A DNA stretch of 64,000 bases from Dendrophyllia cribrosa (GCA_024195265.1 JAJLRJ010000005.1:41464780-41528779), one strand, 5' to 3'. Shown: positions 27,089 through 42,000, counted from the first letter of the stretch. Translations and numbers: made by a program. The notes: generated from the letters alone by a model not told the origin.

Positions 27089-30000
27089 CTGACTGACTAA
27101 CGCATCGATAGATGGATGGATGGATGGAATGTATTATTTATTGCTTGAACATTCTTTCAGTTGTTTTGTTCTGATTCGTTTGGTGATTGATTAGCTGATA
27201 GGTTTCAGCTTAATGGATATTTTGGTTAAAATATATAATTAAGTCATTTTTGGATCACTACGCTGCCGGTCAGTTACATAGTGCGTTGATTTAAAATAAG
27301 ATATTCGATTCACGGATTGACCAATATATCGGCCGAACAGTTTTAATTAATGGGGTGGTAGATTAAATGTGATGTTTGCCTTATTGTCAAAATTGAAACA
27401 ATTCATCATGATTACTTTTTTAGCGAGTTCCAAACTTCCATCGCCTCCTGAACATGTGACACTGACAACCGTCGAATGTGGACGTGCCATAAACGTTCAA
27501 TGGAAATCATCAGCAGAGCGCCAAATCACTGGATATCAGTTAAAATTAGAATCACTCGAGGAAAGTATCCAACCTGTGTCGTACAACCTGTCAAGTAACG
27601 TTAATTCCAAAAAACTACTCCATGTCAAAAGTAATGCTGTTTATGAAGTACACATCAGGGCACAAAACTCTGCGGGCTTTAGTCTTTGGACAAAACAGCA
27701 ACAAACAACTGCTGCAGGTGAATAGATAAGTCAATCAATCGATTGTTCACAGAATAAGTGTTTATATTCACAAAACCGGCGCCATCTAAAATGGTATAAA
27801 TAAACACTTTTTTGCGTTTTTCACTTTTAGATGTACCCAGGGCGTTTGTTGTCACAGCTAATCCTAGTGGTTGTTATGCATCACTTTCATGGAAGGAGCC
27901 CTTTGACAACAACTGCCCGATAACTGGATACACAGTTCACTTTAGAGAATATATGACCTCAACTAGCAACAAGAGAAACTGGCAAACAAATAGAATACTA
28001 AGAACCATGACTGAGTACCGTCTTCAATTGAACTGCAGCAAAAACTACGAAGTTTTGGTCATAGCGTGGAATGAACGTGGAAGTAGTTATGCCGACGAAA
28101 ACTTGGTTTACGTGCAAACACAGAAAGGTATTAGCATTAAAGTTGATAATGTATTAAACGACTTGTTTTATCACTATTTCGCACCACTTCTGTGAGAACA
28201 ATCAATATATACCAAATAGTCGAATCTTTGTTTACAATGATTGCCCGTTAGCATATGCCCCTCATTCTTTAATCAAGTTACAATAAACCTACTCTGATTA
28301 TTGCAATGGCATAGTACAATAAGCTTTCTATGGAAATTTGAGCTCGACATACTAGATACTGTTTGAACAATATAGACTTGTTTAAAAACTCAAAATTGTG
28401 CAACGAATGTATGGATCATTAGCGTTTTTGCCACCCAAACAATTTTGCAGTTTTTGATGGCTAATATTTCCTTAAACATTACATGAAAAGAGCTAATTAC
28501 TGAATAGATTAGGGTTTTCCGATTTAGCGGAATTTCGCACCTATTTTCCGCGATAATTGAATCGCTGTGAATTGGACTCAATCTATGATAACTTTGTTTT
28601 TAACTCAAAGTCACTCGCGCTTTTGTTCTGTAACGAGACGTAGCTGTAATTAGTTGGTCAGACTGCATTCTCAAATCAGAGGGTGTGAATGGGGTTAACC
28701 GACTAGCGACAAAGGGCGAAAAATATTACTGACTACCGACAAAACGAGGAAAAAATTGCCGACTAGCGACAAATAAATTCTAACCGACAACCGACATGGT
28801 CCGACGTGAAGGGATGTTTGTATTAGAAAGAAGAGCATTTTGAATTTATTTTTAGCGCAGGAAATGTCCAAATCCTTTGGTGGGCTCTATTTCACCAGAC
28901 GTAACCACATTAATTCCAAATTTCGTCAATTATAGAATTTCCTGTCTTCAAATTACTTTAAAGCCCCGGGATCCTCCATTTCGGAGAGCCGCGGCGGGCT
29001 CATTTCTAGAACAGCGGCTCGTAAGCGAGCCGACGAGACGCCCCGCTGTTGTGTCATGATTCTTAGATACTTTTGCCTAAACTTTTGCCTGTTTTTGAGA
29101 CGTCAATATAAAGTCGTATTGACGTCTCAAAAGTCAGCCTGTGATTGGTTGAAAACTTTCTGCGGCAATTTAATGGGTTCCTTCCCTAAAAAAAGAAAAG
29201 CTTCAAATCATCTTCAAAGTAAGGGCTAAAATGTTAATTACTTTGTCAAGTTTGGTAGATAAAACAACACTGTATTCAATGAAAAGATCCTTTCTATTGA
29301 AAGTTAAGGATGAGATGGGTTTTAAATATCTTTTTGTTTGAACAGTTTGTTTACATCAAACTGTGCTATGCGCGGGCTAATCACGCCACAACGCGTTGTT
29401 AGCATACAATTTGTGGACGAAGGGGATGTTACTGAGGTGTTTGAGGATCACAGGGAAGTACAAATTGATGAGTATGAGACAGATTCGGATGACGAGGAAT
29501 CAGATTTTGAAGAACATTCAGAGCTTGTCAATAGAGCGTGTGTTACACGATCCGGCAGGGCTGTTCGTGCATTTGTGCGTCTCGACATGTGACGGTAAGA
29601 GGTAATAATAGTTGTAAAATCATTAAAGATCCATTAAACGGTGCAGATTGATACGCATGGCAGCGAAATTGTTGGCAAAAAACCCAAAGAAACCCCACAG
29701 TAAAGCCACGAGAGCCGTTGAATAATAAGTGTAATAAGTGTTTGTAGACGTCTTGGGAAAAAAAAAGACTTCCGTAGCTAACAAAATTACGTATCCCAAA
29801 GGCTAAAGTGGGCATTTCACTCTTGTCAAATTTACCTCTCTTGATTTAGGCCCCGTCCACACGTATACGTTTACCTTCGTAAACGCATATTTTTTTATGC
29901 GTTTGGGCCTCCCGTCCACACGTAAACGATGAAAACGGTCACCCTAAACGGATATTTTCGAAAACGCTCTCCAAAGTGGATATTTTTGAAAACGCCGTTT

Positions 30001-33000
30001 ACTCGTTTACGTGTGGACAGCGTAAACGGATATTTTCGTAAACGCCGATGTCACAGCTGTTTATGGCGCATGCTCAAGTTATCTAGCGCATGCTCAATGC
30101 AGATTTTTAGCGTTTACGTTTATGTGGCTGGGAGCTAACTAGAAAACTTACCCGTTAATTTAGCTCCCAGACTCAAAATTGTATTAACTATTTAAATTAT
30201 TAGTACTTAGTTCAAAACGGTGTAGGTATTTTTTTAAAATATAGTTGTAAAAAATAATGAGTAAAATAAAGAAAGTTTGAAAGTTTGAAAGTTTTAGCGT
30301 TTACGTGTGGACAGGTGAAAACGAATCGTAAACGATGGCTGGCTTCGTGTGGACGGGAGCATTTTAGATAAAAAAAAATATGCGTTTACGAACGTAAACG
30401 TATACGTGTGGACGGGGCCTTACTTCGATGCCCTGTAATCGACAGGAAAACAATTATAAAAGCTTTGGTGATTTTATCGGTATACTAGATTTACAAATTA
30501 AAGTGGGGTAGACGATCACGTTGCTAAAACACAGAGTTAACTAGGTTTAAGTGCAATCAAATAACGAATTATTACAAGTTTTACACTTCGTCTAGAGTTT
30601 AAAGTCTTAAAACTGCGCAAATTACATAACTAATGTGAATAATTAACTTGCATGATCTCGCATTTTTAATTATTAACTGAGATTTACCGACAACCGACAA
30701 AGCAATGAAATTTTAACCGACAACCGACAAAGTAATGAAATTTTAACCGACAACCGACATGTGGACCCCCCCATTCAGACCCTCAAATCATTTATACATG
30801 CGACTATTAGCCATTGGGGGAAACGTGTTTGGTCACTACGTGAACTTTGCTTTTTTGATACACAATGAAAACCCAGAGGAAGATCGCTAGTGATGTGGAT
30901 CGGATACCTAAAACACTCGTCGTGACTAGTAGTTTTTCTATGTGCTCGAGTTGGGCACACAAATTCAAGCATGCAAACAAGATGCACATTAAAAGAAACA
31001 ACAATCAGATGCAACTTAATCATTCACTTTCTGACACTGAAATCATTAAATTACATAAAATTCATAAAATTGTTTGATATAACGGCCTTTCACGGCGAAT
31101 GTCCTTCATTCGGAACAAACTAGTATCGACATTGTAAGCAAAGACTGGCCAGATTCTCAGCTGGATTTTCTCTGACGGTGAATTTTTTGAACCGCGCACG
31201 CATCCCGATTCGAGTACGTCAATTTTGTTTTGCACGCTGCTGGCAGATGATTAACAATATCAGTGGCCAACGTCTCTTTGCACCTACGTCTCCTAATTGA
31301 CCATACGGACAAAGAAACCTCAGTTTACGCGGCCAAAACCAGATAGTAGATTTTTCCGTAGTAAAATATCCGTTCAACGAGGAAAATTGCTTGAATGTGC
31401 ACCGAACAGAGTGAACTGGAAAAAGGACGCCAATGCAAATCGAGGCTAACTTGATCAACAACGTTTGAAAAACACGAAAACATTTTGTATCGCAAAAACC
31501 GATTATGCCCGATTGCCGTAACCAAGTTAAAAACTCCTGCTTCCTCGAATTCATCATCAGGGTTTCCCGCACTGGAAAACGCCGAGGCTCGTGCATTTCT
31601 CACTTTTCTCGTGTTTGGCAACCCTCAGGTTAAATTATTTTCAAGTCCAGAAATTGATTTCAGTTGAAATCGGCATATTCCACTTCCGCGGATCTTCCGT
31701 TAAATCGGAAAACCCTACGAATTTTAACAAACTCTTTCAACATAACATCACTTTTTATCGCTATCACAAATTCGCGACGTTTGCCTATTACCGCTACACT
31801 AATCCGTCATGCATTTTGCTGACAATTATGACCGCTTTTAACCACTCATTCAAAATCATTTATGATTGAAGCTTCTCTAAAAAAGTGCGAACAATATTTC
31901 CGCACGCTTGACTTCGCGATTCAATCATTTTGTATGTAGCTTAGTGTAATGCGAAAGCAATATGAAAATCATATGGCGGATCTTTGCGAGTAAATAACTC
32001 GCATTATTAAACAATGCGCTTTGTCTTTCCAAGGTTTCTATCGTACTTTTCCCAATTTTGAGTGAATAAACTAAATAAACTTGTTCGATTGAAGGTCTTC
32101 CGTTTCGGCCGGAGTGGAGTGACGTCGAAGAAAATCAGTGTGGACAATTTGTAGTTACTTGGCGCCCGCCCTTAGACTCTGGTGGAGGACCGCTGACTGG
32201 TTTCCAGGTTCAGATAAAGGAAACAAGTGGTGACTGGCGTAACTGCACAACCTTCCTTACAAATCACAGCTGTTTGTTCAAAGGCCTGCAGAGTGAGACA
32301 GAGTACAATATACGCGTCCGAGCTTTTAACCAGAAGGGGGCGGGCGAGTGGTCGACGACCTGGTCCAACAAGACAGGACTAATAGGCAAGTATATATAAC
32401 CTGAAATGGAATGTAAAATGAGAAGGGAGAAACCATCACAAATCATTTTTGAACGTCCGAGAAGTCGTAAGTGGGAATACAGGGAATAACACTTGAGTTT
32501 TGTATTTATCGCTTCAACGATCTACCATTGCAACGATCCATAGATCTGCTGACTTTAAGTAAATCGACATGTTACTAGTCGATCTATTGATTAACTCTCG
32601 GTACAAATTTATTCACCATCGTGGTACAAGTGAGGGGGGGGGGGGGGGGGGGGGGCGTTCTTGGACCCCCCTGAACGGCTACTGAGAAAATATTTAACCT
32701 CCCAAAATGAACACCACTAAACGAATTTCCAAAGAAGTTGCGAACAGGGGCCCTAACACTATGAGGTTATCACAATCAATCTTACTTTTGCAGCTCGAAT
32801 AATTAGAACTCCAAGACGGATCGAGTCCTAGATACCTAATGAGACTAAAAAAATTAAGAAACTTATTCTTTCTATTAAAACGAATTGATACTAAACTAAG
32901 TGTACGAGGTCTGCAGGATTGGAAAATTTTTACCCTTGATATTCTTAATAAACACGCCACAAAGTGCGTTATTAAAGTTCGAGATAAACTAGCGCCTTGG

Positions 33001-36000
33001 CTAAATTCAGAAATTAAGTGGGAAATGTTTACTAGAGACCCTTTCAAAAGGAAAGTCGTAAAATTTGGTTCAGAAAGTGATTGGTCCACTTAAAAGCCAT
33101 TGACGCGGGAACTGCGTCATCATTGCGAATTCCGCCATCTTGGATTTTCGTTATGTTAGAAAAGCGACAAAATTGAAGCAAAATAAAACAAAATTGAAAC
33201 AAAAATACTGAAATGATCTTAAATTTTAAAATTTACTAAAATAAAGTTAAAAAAGCAGAACATCCAAAATTTGGTTAAACGAGGATGTTAATTTATGGTT
33301 GTCATGGAAACGTCACATCTCATAAACAAAAATCTGTCACATCAAAATGTTTCCATATAAGTTTTAGAAAAAGTCAAGCAGTTTTGTGAGTATTGGTTAA
33401 ATTCTTCTACGTTATAAACGTCCAAAATACCACTGTTGGGGTATAAATTTGCTTGTACGTCCGAGAGTGAAAGCATCTTTGGTTTCCTAGCTGGTTCATT
33501 TAATTTGAGCATTTGGTCCATCGATTCGTTCCTTTATTCCTTCATCCATTCACTTACACTGATATTTTATCTTCACCTTTGCATTTCTTGATATGTTTGA
33601 TCAATGCAATGTTTTTTTTAGGACCACCATATCCTCCCCAAATAACAAACCAGTCAGAAGTCGTTGGAAGTAATGTAACAGTGCTGTGGACACGTCCCTC
33701 ACAAAGAAACTGCAACATTACCATGTACTCACTTCACTACAGAGTAATTAAACCAACCACCGAGAAATGGGCAGAGAAAAACATCACAGATGCCAGCATC
33801 ACCAATTACACACTGAATCTTCAGCACAGTAAGAAGTATGAAGTTATTGTATTCGCTTGGAACGCTTTGGGACGCAGTGAAAAAAGCGAAGCATGGGAAA
33901 TAGGAACGGCACAGTGTAAGTTGATATTCTTTGCTTCAAATAGATAGACAATAATTAATCACATCGCACATATTTTCATATCGCAAGCAAAGCTAATGCA
34001 CTATATGTACTTGAAATACGGAACAACTGCGTCCTGTAGCAGATCGAAAGAACAAGCGAAAGAAAAAAATAAAAAGAGATATTTCCTCTTCACAAAAAGT
34101 TTAAGTTCGTGTTTTCGAGCGGTGGCCATTTTGAATGATTAGACTCAGTCTGGCGGTAAGTAATACTCGCAGTGTTCCAGAAAAAAAAACATTTTATTAA
34201 TCGAAACTCGATGAAGATGAAATCATACCGTTTATACCATATATACACGGAGAATATTTTACCATCTGAAAGTGACTGAAAATCGTTAGGATCTGTTCAA
34301 AGACCGAAGTCCGGATTTACACTGATCGAAACGAATTTAAACATTCCTATTATGAGTAAAAATGAATACATACGATTAAAGAAACACTCAATGTGTTCTT
34401 TAAATGCGATAAAAAGGTTTTTATTGCTTACTCGACGAAAAATTCAAATTAAAAGTTTTTGGTATCCGGGTTTGGTGTGATCATTTTCAAACCGTTAAGT
34501 TCTCGTTTAAAAAAGTAATAACGTAAACTACGTGAAGAAAACGTACAATTAATTATCAATTTTCATAAAGCACCCGCACTACCACCTAGCTGTAATGAAA
34601 AAAATACCAAAATAACAACTCAACTTTGAGCCTTCTAAATGCAATGTTGAAATATAATAATCAAGGATATACTTGTATCTATGTACCCGACATACTCGAA
34701 TAACTTTAACAAGTGGGGAGAATTTGAGTTCGAAACAAGCTAAATTTAGTGAACGATTTCGCTTAGTTGATGAATAACTATTTACTTCATGAGATTTTCT
34801 GATGCAATTGGGCGAGGGAAAACCCCATTACGAATTTTTTTTAGTAGCAAATTACAACGATGAAACGGCCTACTCATACGTGAGAAAAACATTTAATCCT
34901 GATTCACTGCCGTTGGCGTCAACCTCTTTATTACTCGTGGCGTAGCTGACGAGTTATAAATTCGGCTTTGTTTTTCTTTTTTTTTCGTGTCACATTAGTG
35001 CACGCAAATTTATGTACGCATTTAGTCTCACTGGTCTGATTGGTTGAGAAGTGACCTCGTGATCTCACTCTTGATGTCAAGATGGCGGCAAAATCTGTCC
35101 GTGTGTTGACTTGAGAAGTAGAAAGAATAATAACAGCGTACAAGTTTTCAAGACAATGTAAGGCGTTCATGGATGGAAAGGACGTTTGATATTGTGTTCG
35201 CCGCTTATTGCTGTGGGATTTTTGTTCCGGCAAGTTTTGTGTTTTATATAACTTTGCATTTCAGATAGCGATCGTGGTTCAAGCTGTGTACAACTTCTTG
35301 TTTGCATAAAAATTCGCTTAGTTTCATAAACTGTTAAAAGTTGACTCATCATTTGTAACTGAAAACGTAAGTAATGTGTAAACGTTCTAGCAGATTTATC
35401 TCTTTGCATAAGCTTAAACCTATATATTGAAGATTACATCCATAAACAGCAAAGCAAAACCTCCCGAGCGAAAACTCGAAGACATTATTTATAGTCTACT
35501 TGTCGTTATGGAGAATAAAGAGTTCCACCAACTTAAATGTCTGGAAGCTCGGCGAAGCAAATATAAAATAGAAGGCAAAGAGATTGAACGAACGAAGCGA
35601 AGGCGAAGCTTTAAGGACGTTCGCGCTAATTGTTTATGCGCATCCTTACTGCGCACGCAATTCATGTCGTAACGCCATGCTACGTCATGCACGAGCGCGC
35701 GCGCAAGAGAAGAAATCTAAGCACATAAAGGGCTGACAGCCGTTGTGTTAACTTTGCTTAGATTTAACTCGCTTGGATGGCCGGTGACCCCCAATTTTTT
35801 TTTTCATAGATAATTTTCTTTGCCAATTCTCGACAGATTGTGAAAAAATGAACAAAAAATCAATGTAGGAAGTTTAAATTTTTTCCATTTTTCTACCCGC
35901 GCGCCGTCGAATCCTGCCAACTTGCGGCTGTCAGAGTTTGCAAATGCTGTCGTTTAAAGATGAAGTTTACTTCAAGAAACGTCACCAGTTGAATGAATTT

Positions 36001-39000
36001 ACTAAACAGACCTACTCGCATAAAATTTGGGAAAGAAAATTGCATTTTAGAGATTCATTTGCAATATTTTTAGACTAACAGATATTGGGGTCACATCCCG
36101 TAAGGAAGACCAATTTTTCAAAATTAGGGTCGCCTTTCAGATAGCTTATCTCAGAAACGAAGTCGGTGACCCCCTTATTTTTTTGCATTTCTGACACGAG
36201 TTACTCATAACCTAGCTGTAGCAAAAGTTTTATAAAAAAATCAATGTTAGAAGATTTTCGCGCGAACGTCCTTAAGTCACGAAAAGGTAAACTTTCTTTA
36301 TGAAAACAATTTACTAGGATTTTCTAATAATATAACAACCATAAACAAGTCGCCGACTTCAGACTAAACAGCACGAAACAACTACTATTTTTGGCCTTCT
36401 TCCATTTACAAAGAAAATGCATGAGCTAGTTCCTTTATAGCAGCGAAAAAATATATGCTGTAAGTAATTGTTAGGCATGTCATTATGCATTTAAATAATT
36501 ATTTTATGTAAGTTATTTAAAACCGTAAAACCGGCAAAATAACTTAACCTTACGTAGGCTCGACTCAGTTTTTTTTTTGCCGTGGGGTGTATGTTTTAAA
36601 ATCAACGCCAGTTTATTGCTTATCTTTATCTCGTTAACAAATAGATTCCATTTCGCCGTGTGTCTGTTCAGTTATAGATCACAGATGACGTCAAAATGTG
36701 GTAAGAACAAAAAGGTGGCACACGAGCCGCAGGCGAGTGTGTCACTGATGTTCTTACCACATTTTGACGTCTTCTGTAATCTATAATTGAACAGACATAC
36801 GACAAAATGGAATCTATTTGTTTTATACAAGGAATAGAAAAGTATAAGGAGTAAAATTACGAACTTGCGTCGTAGCGCTCGACTGTTTGAAGATTTGCTC
36901 CAGTTTAGATATTTTTCAAGTCGCCAAGAATACTTTTCGTCTTGGTTTCTTCTTTTTCTTGCTCGTAAACAGTTCCTACTAAACATTTTTCGAGGCTTTC
37001 ACTTGCTCAACTGTGCGCCATGTTGGACAAAACAAAGCAAACAATTTTTCTATGACGTCAGCCATGCGTCTGTACTATGATAGATCATAGGCAACGACCA
37101 ATCACAGAGCGCGTAGTATTCAGTTTATTGTATAAATAAATATACACACACCACGGCAATTAAAACTAAGTCGAGCCTCCTAAAAGGCCCACCTTCACCT
37201 AAAAGACGTTGCGGTCGTTTGTTTTTGTTTTGAAATGCTCCATTGTTCATACGCGTGATCTGATTGGTTGCAGGCATTCAAGCGTGAATTTCGTGTTACA
37301 CAAAATTAATCACAGAAAGTGTTCACGGCGCGCACAGCATTTTGGGTGAAGGTGGGCCTTTAAATGTCCAAAGCTGTACGCTGTATTACAGTTATTTATG
37401 CCCTAGTTTTTAGTAAATTGTTTTATTGTTCTTATGTCTGGGCAAACACCTCTAATTTTAATATAGATAAACTGCAATCTGTAGAATTGTAAGTGGCACG
37501 AGGAAATACGACCATGTCACTCCCGCATTAAAAATGTTAAATTCGGACTGCCAGTATCAAGCCAGCTCTATTACCGGAGTGTCGGCATCCCTGCCTTTAA
37601 GTGTATGATAGGCTGTACCCCTAACTATTTGATCTCTAAATTCATTAAGCGTGAAAAAATTAGCAAACGTACAACTAGAAATTCCCGACAATTAAATATT
37701 CCTTTATTTAGAACTGCTTCTGGCCAGAGAACATTTTATTATCGGACTATTAATATTTGGAACTCTTTGGACCCTATTTTAAAATTTAGTAATTAAATCT
37801 CGGTTTTTAAGAAAGTTTTAAAGCGCAAGCTTCTTAAAGAATTAATAGTATCTTAACTTAATTTTTCAATTTATCTTTTGTAAATACGACTTATATCTAT
37901 GATTATAATGTACTTAGTTAATATTTGCGATTATTCTTATTGTTAGTTGTAATTGTCTTTGAAAAGCCCCCTTGGGGAAAGGTAATTAAGTATGTATGTA
38001 TGTATGTATGTATGTATGTATGTATGTATGTGTGTATGTATGTGTGTATGTATGTATGTATGTGTGTATGTATGTGTGTATGTATGTGTGTATGTATGTG
38101 TGTATGTGTGTGTGTGTATGTATGTATGTATGTATGTATGTTTGTATGTATGTATGTATGTATGTATGTGTGTATGTATGTATGTATGTATGTATGTATG
38201 TGTGTATGTATGTATGTATGTATGTATGTGTGTATGTATGTATGTATGTATGTATTGATTGGCAAAATAATTAAAACATCGATGAGCAGAAAATCTCAGT
38301 ATCAATAAAGTAAACAAATTACAGCAGGGGAAGTACTTTGTTTGTATCAGAAATCCGCACTCATTCGATACGCTCACTCGTTTTAATTTATGACACATCA
38401 CTAACTCGTGCGTAAATTCCGTACGCACTTCCCATAGGCAATCTATTTATATTCTTATTACCTTTGACAGATGTTCCATATCAACCTATCATGCACTCGG
38501 ATTTCACTGAAGGGTGCAGCTCCATCAACGTAACTTGGAGTCCACCAGCACGTGAGGCACTGGAGGGACCGGTTACCGGTTACCTTGCACAGATAAGATC
38601 AGCTAGGTCTGGCGAAACGTGGATCGATTACGCTAAATTCAACAATCCGCAGTCAACTTCTTGCATGTTTACACATATGAAGACAAACAGCAAATACGCT
38701 GTGAGAGTTTTGGCAAAAAACGGAATTGGATATGGTTGGCCATCTGAGATTTTACGTGCCTCAACGAGTCAAGCAGGTAAGCAAACACGTTCACTTTAAT
38801 CAAATAAATTTAATACTACCGACTTGAGAGCAAAAATGCCGGGACTTTGGAGTACTCAGTTGAGTTTGATTCCTACGTGTCGGTTAGTATTTTAATCCTA
38901 TTCAGACCAGGAAGGGGGGTGGGGGGGGGGGGGGGGGGGGGGGGTGGGGGGGTCGGGGGGAGGGTGGCGAGGGACGTAAAGTGTCACCGCTAAATCTGTA

Positions 39001-42000
39001 TATTTTGCTGTCACATATTTTTTATTTTTGTTCCCAACATGTGACGCCGTTTCCTTCCATGGCAACCATATTTCAGACAAGAATGTTTAACCAAATTTTG
39101 AATTTCCCGCTTAATTTATAGTTTAACATAAACTTTTCACCATGTTGTTGTAAATTTTACAATTAAGATCATTTTAGCATTTTTGTTTTGATTTTTTAAA
39201 AATCAATTCCCGCGTCATATGACGTCAACATATCATGTGACCTACTTTAAGGAAGTACTGTCTACATACAAGTACTGTCTACATGTACTGTCTACATAGA
39301 AGACCAAAAACCTCAGTTTAAATAGGACAAAATTTAATTAAACTTCTTATAAATATTACAGTAAACGTAACCAACTTGGTGACTTTACTTAAAATTCATC
39401 TGGCATCAAATTCAATGCGACATTTTATTGTTCAGGGGATATGATATTTCCATGGCAAAAACATTTTGACAGCCATGTTTTTTTAAATTTAGATTGTTTA
39501 CCTATTATATTTAAGGCCTGGTGAATATTACGTCTTTTTCATTTCTCATAAAGGTAAAGTTAGTACGTTTTTTTGTTTGCTTTTAAACGTCTTGGTGCTG
39601 CATTTTCAGATCGTCCTGACAAGCCAGAAATAACCGATATTCACGAACACGTGTGTGACGTTACTATAGAGTGGAGTAAACCGTCATCAAATGGCTGCCC
39701 AATTCTCTTCTACACGGTCCGCTACAAAGAACAGAAAACACACCAAGGAGCCAATGTTTGGGAGGATATAAATGTTACAGACTCAAGCACCAATCAAACG
39801 GAGCTTAAGTTAAAATGTTCTACGACATATGAGTTTCAGGTCGTGGCATCGAACGAGATAGGTAAGAGTCTTCCATCTACTGTGCGGTCAGCAACAACAG
39901 GAGGGGATACCGTGACCACACGGCCAGCTGTAGATAAAGGTAAGAACATTTACAATGCAAATTTTGTAGCCATGAGAGTAATGCTAAAAGAAAGAGTTGC
40001 ACGACTTGCACTGAGGTAACTCGTAGAATATTGTTAGAGTCAATGAAGGTTTCGCCAAACCATGCCCCTTTCGACCAAACTTTAACTTCCATCGGAGAGA
40101 TTGAAACCTAAGAACTTGTTTTTGATCTGACAGGTCTTTCACTGGCGAGTATCCTGAAAATAGTTTTCACCATTGCTGGTCTAGCTTTGGCTGCCATCCT
40201 GTTGTTCATTGGTGTTAGGTATTGCAAAAAGAGAAATAAATGTCCTGAAAAATGGTATGTTTATATTTTAAGTTATTTAAGGGACCGGTCATTATTTATC
40301 GCCTGGGGGGGGTCGGAGTATTTTTGTTGTCACATCGGAGCATTTACCTGATCCCCCCGTAGAGTATCTAGTATTTTAAAGATCCCCCCTTATCGGTAGT
40401 GGAAAATTTCATGATCCCCCCCTTCTCCCAGCCACCGCCAAATAACGTTTTGAATATGCAAGTGATGTCTTTAATAGTGGTACTTACGTCTCATGGAGCT
40501 TGAACAACAACGGTAGATACTTGCTCGTCAGATACGAACTGAATTGTCGCGGAAGTGCCACTCTCAGGCTGTTCATCCAAATCCGCGAAAACATAGTCAT
40601 CGTCGCTCTCTGCCTCTTCACTTTCGGATTCTTCATCCTCGGATTCCACGTCATCTTCATCACTCGACAGTTCTTCTGTTATCACAGTCTCTTTATTCTG
40701 TCGGTAATAATGACATCGAATGGCCTTCACTTTGTCAAGTTTCCGACCCACAGTCGTCAAACCATGCTTGTTGAGATACAGGTCTAGTTCTCTTACCCGC
40801 AACTTTTCAACTTTGTTATCCTCGATGAGGTTATCCCATTGAAAGTCCTTGTACGTTCTTTCGGCCTCTTGCCTTCTTCGCTCCTCAGCTGCTCTTGTCC
40901 TGATGTCCTTTCTGATATCAATGTCCTTCAAATGATTAACATATGCAATGACGTGCTTCTCTTCCACATTATAATTTGCGCAGAAGCTGTTCATGCTATC
41001 CTGATCGTTTATGATACTGCCAGAATGTTTCTTGTACAGATCTTTAATACATTTCCTTGGAAGGTAATCATCTGGTGTCCTGCCCGTCGATTCCGTCTGA
41101 TAGACATCCATGAAATGTCCAGGATTGTTTGAGTCTGGTACAGGTTGCGGAATTCTCTCCGTTTCTGGACCGACCCATCTATTTTTTGAGCACCAAGAAC
41201 AGAGATTGGAACTTTCTTCTCTTGACTCTTTACAGGCATCACGACAGAATTCCATAAAAAGTTCTCCACGAATATAGTGATCTTCCATAAACGATTCGAT
41301 CTTTCGGAAGTATGCTGCACCGGGCGCTTGCTCTTTGTTTCGTTCTCTTTGTTTCGCTCCGGGCAGCTACAAGTCCTGAGGAACGACTCAGCACCAGAAA
41401 AGGAGCCGTGGGAAAAAATATCTTCTTCCCAACCCACACACAGAAAGGCTGAAATTCTACAATAGTGTTGTACCGCAGATTTATGAATCTTCATTCGCGA
41501 GTAAACAAGCCGGTTTCAAACAGTATCTCCTCGAGCAACAGCAAATGCGTTGGCAGTTGAACACAAAGATAAAAGCCCTTTCCGAAAAAGAAAACAACTT
41601 GCTTAGAAACGAGAATTGGGGAGTGTGCCAAAACATCAGGAAGTTCATGTCAGGCGTGGATGGATGTAAGGGCAGTGGTGATGTCGCGAAGTGTGAGTCC
41701 TCCTTGACCACTGTCAATGAGGCCTTTAATTCAGCATCCGATTTGCTCTCATTTATCGACAACAGACGAAAGAACCTTTATACGGAAGATCATACCTTAA
41801 GGCCGTTTGCAAGTGATGAGCTTAAATATTTCCAGGAAGCTCAAGAGCAAGTGAAGGCCATACACCAAGAGCTGCAGAAAGCCTCCAATGAGCTCACGAC
41901 CACCCTCATGAGCTTGAAAAGAAAGTTTCCATCTCCCATGGGGACCAACGGCCAATCCCGAAGAAAAAAAGAAAACAAGAGAAAAGTGAAAAAAATCAAG

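Larger units (their letters stand above)
28677..30785. mobile_element. Second-level nested element with CCGAC subrepeats
   Basis: Ends GAGGGTGTGAATGGGG and, inverted, TGAGGGTCTGAATGGGG. Just inside both ends are tandem words of the type AACCGACAACCGACAAAG. A hairpin with TTTTGAGACGTCAATA arms lies at 29092-29135. Confidence 0.55.
28511..31716. mobile_element. Outer element of a nested stack (AGGGTTTTCCGATTTA ends)
   Basis: AGGGTTTTCCGATTTAGCGG at 28511 and its near-inverse ending 31716 (TTAAATCGGAAAACCCT) form terminal repeats. Two further elements lie inside. I could not define a target duplication. The ORFs at 31219-31667 overlap on both strands and are not assigned. Confidence 0.55.

Noticed and set aside
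35427..35672. Charged 81-codon ORF that could be a small exon
   Set aside because: It runs into the TTAA element at 35615, has no paired splice sites that fit gene B, and no recognisable domain.
37918..38428. Long open frames on both strands rich in Ile/His/Thr or Tyr/Val/Cys/Met
   Set aside because: They are translations of the GTAT microsatellite, in which no frame meets a stop.
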